This document shows positions 5,507 to 6,886 of a stretch of DNA of 6,886 bases, piece by piece. Below the pieces are notes generated by a model. The model was not told where the DNA came from and did no database searches. It worked only from the letters and a program-made list of their open reading frames with translations. This DNA comes from Microcaldota archaeon (lineage in GTDB: Archaea > Micrarchaeota > Micrarchaeia > Anstonellales > J096), in NCBI GenBank assembly GCA_015520875.1, contig WAPD01000005.1:1-6886 (forward strand), given 5' to 3'. Each line of letters starts with the position of its first letter. Position 1 is the stretch's first letter. A program made the translations under genes and the position numbers.

Positions 5507-6503
5507 CCTTGTGTTGTTATATGCTGGCTCATGCGACGGTTCATTGTACGATATCTCAACTTACAATACATATGCTGATTTAGCTTATAGAGGTCTTGCT
5601 ATCATATTTATAATGTTTACATTATATCATATCTACCAATATTTTAGAAACAAACAAGAGAGGGAAAAAATAAAGGCAGCCGCATGGAATTATGTAATGG
5701 GGTTGTTTATTTTAATGGCATTACCAGGATATGCAATTTTTATGTGTGAAATGTTTAAATTCTTCTTCCAAGATGTTGTAAATAGTTCTGTTGATGATTA
5801 TATGTCATATTCACAAAACACATTACAAACCATAATTTACGATATAGAGCATACCATTTACATAATCTATGATAAATCGATAGATTATTCTGCTCGGGCA
5901 AGCCAACCATTCATTTCTCCAAGTGTATCTGTTCAATTGCCTGGATGTGTTGCAGCATTGCTTTTGGTAATATTCTCAGATTTAGACCCTAGAACTATAC
6001 CAACTTCTATTAACTATTGTGTACAGGTAAATCAAGTTTCTTATTTCCCTGAAAGGCAATATACAGTTTACCTTTCTTTATTAACCACAATTAAAGATAC
6101 TTATTCTTTGCTTTATACTGGTTTTCTATTGCATAAGCTTATTTTAGATATCATTGCGCAAGGGTGGTTTGCCACATTTGTTCCCATAGGTGTTGTAGCA
6201 AGATTTTTACCAGGTTTAAGAAAACCAGGAGATGTTTTGATAGCTTTGGGCTTTGGAATGCATATAATATATCCGTTTGTTTATTCCATGTTTCTATCCA
6301 CTTTTGAATATATTGTAGATGATGCTAAGATTAACTCTGTATTCCTACCAAATGGAACAAGACCTCCATACGATATTAACATAAATCTCTACAAGGTTTC
6401 TGCTTATACATTGTTAGCAATTACTTTGCCAAACTTGGCTGCCGCTACAGTGGCTGTCTTTGTGAGCAACGCTTTTAAAGTATTGGATGTATTAGAGATG
6501 TGA
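5484..6503 (+). CDS. Polytopic membrane protein related to the upstream protein's C-terminal domain
   Basis: From ATG 5484 the protein has 339 aa (345 if GTG 5466 is used). I prefer the ATG because of the ribosome site and because it opens a clean signal peptide, MVWRIIFSLVLLYAGS, followed by Cys17. Segments at about 37-54 and 70-87 form a hairpin around a charged cytoplasmic loop (RNKQEREKIKAAAW). Residues 88-207 are predicted external with cysteines 155 and 179. Further segments lie at about 214-239, 249-271 and 307-330. Residues 240-267 (RFLPGLRKPG ... PFVY) match residues 749-776 of the upstream protein at 12 of 28 positions without a gap. It lacks the Ig array and two of the upstream protein's late membrane segments. 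It overlaps the upstream gene by 23 bases and is followed by the next gene after 4. I infer a second subunit of the same complex; its own function is unknown. Confidence 0.85.
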   Translation: MVWRIIFSLVLLYAGSCDGSLYDISTYNTYADLAYRGLAIIFIMFTLYHIYQYFRNKQEREKIKAAAWNYVMGLFILMALPGYAIFMCEMFKFFFQDVVNSSVDDYMSYSQNTLQTIIYDIEHTIYIIYDKSIDYSARASQPFISPSVSVQLPGCVAALLLVIFSDLDPRTIPTSINYCVQVNQVSYFPERQYTVYLSLLTTIKDTYSLLYTGFLLHKLILDIIAQGWFATFVPIGVVARFLPGLRKPGDVLIALGFGMHIIYPFVYSMFLSTFEYIVDDAKINSVFLPNGTRPPYDININLYKVSAYTLLAITLPNLAAATVAVFVSNAFKVLDVLEM

Positions 6504-6507
6504 AACC

Positions 6508-6886
6508 ATGTGGGTACTATTATTGTTAATAATGGTGTTTGGTGCCAATGAATATAATACCATTGAATCAGAACTAAGTGGAACATTTTCTTCAATTCCC
6601 TATTTGAACGAATTGTTTCAAACCGTGTCTGGGTTACCTTCTTGGTTTGTGTTGGGAATAATCGGGGTAATGATTTCATTTATTGTTTCTCTATTTTTGC
6701 AGTTTTTTGGGAAATTGCTGAATTCTCCACAGATTATTTCTTTAGCCAATATTGAGATGAGGGAATTTGTTTATTCCCTAGTTATATTGTTGGGTTTACT
6801 GATAATAATACAATCCTTGGATCAAATCGTCAATTTCATGTTATCTCAGATATCGGCTTCTGATTTTAGTTGTACTGATAATAGGA
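6508..6886 (+). CDS. Third polytopic membrane protein of the operon (3' end missing)
   Basis: The frame starts at ATG 6508, 4 bases after the previous stop. It remains open to the window end, giving 126 visible residues. GTGA at 6500-6503, which contains the previous stop, is a weak ribosome site with the same geometry as the one before the 106-aa gene. Residues 1-13 (MWVLLLLIMVFGA) look like a signal peptide. Residues 14-44 are a short external segment. Membrane segments at about 46-67 and 87-104 flank a loop GKLLNSPQIISLANIEMRE. That loop shares FG-x3-NS-x6-A-x2-E with the 955-aa protein. Cys122 follows the second segment, as Cys637 does there. Gene order and this motif suggest a third family member, expected to continue with an external region and more membrane segments. 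The family link is weaker than for the previous pair because the region of the R-x-LP motif lies beyond the window. Confidence 0.8.
   Translation, partial: MWVLLLLIMVFGANEYNTIESELSGTFSSIPYLNELFQTVSGLPSWFVLGIIGVMISFIVSLFLQFFGKLLNSPQIISLANIEMREFVYSLVILLGLLIIIQSLDQIVNFMLSQISASDFSCTDNR

Noticed and set aside
6404..6679. Minus-strand open frame at the junction of the last two genes
   Set aside because: It spans the end of one convincing gene and the start of the next, with no supporting signals.

Overview
The window is AT-rich and looks archaeal. The evidence is a tRNA with no encoded CCA next to a T-run, A/T promoter boxes placed about 25 bases before likely leaderless starts, GGTGA-type ribosome sites, a PF04008 adenosine-specific kinase, and surface proteins crowded with N-x-S/T sequons. 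The style (Ig-like repeats on membrane proteins, sequon-rich beta-helix proteins) fits a DPANN-type or euryarchaeal genome, but I cannot place it more closely.

Layout. (a) Bases 1-1578 carry the 3' part of a surface glycoprotein gene whose start lies before the window: beta-helix, one Ig-like domain, sequon-rich stalk, membrane hairpin and a small C-terminal domain. (b) Bases 1579-1722 have no gene but hold three copies of a short palindrome and T-runs suited to ending transcription from both sides. (c) A tRNA-Arg(UCG) lies on the minus strand at 1723-1797. (d) The 34 bases between the tRNA and the next gene hold two divergent promoter boxes. (e) From 1832 to the window end runs a tightly packed plus-strand operon: adenosine-specific kinase (PF04008), a 106-aa basic helical protein, a 955-aa membrane protein with a large Ig-like ectodomain, a roughly 340-aa polytopic membrane protein, and a third membrane protein cut by the window end. 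Junctions are 4-base gaps or 4- to 23-base overlaps.

The most interesting point is that the three consecutive membrane proteins appear to be divergent relatives. The first two share an ungapped 28-residue block with 12 identities (R-x-LP-x2-R-x2-G ... PF-x-Y) at a predicted cytoplasmic loop and the following membrane segment. The first and third share FG-x3-NS-x6-A-x2-E between their first two membrane segments. All three start with a signal-peptide-like segment followed by a helical hairpin. This suggests a hetero-oligomeric membrane complex with a large exposed ectodomain. A channel like VirB6/TrbL/CedA of DNA-transfer machines is my leading but unproven guess; no ATPase or other diagnostic partner is visible. 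The kinase and the small helical protein, encoded first in the same operon, may be cytoplasmic partners or simply co-transcribed.
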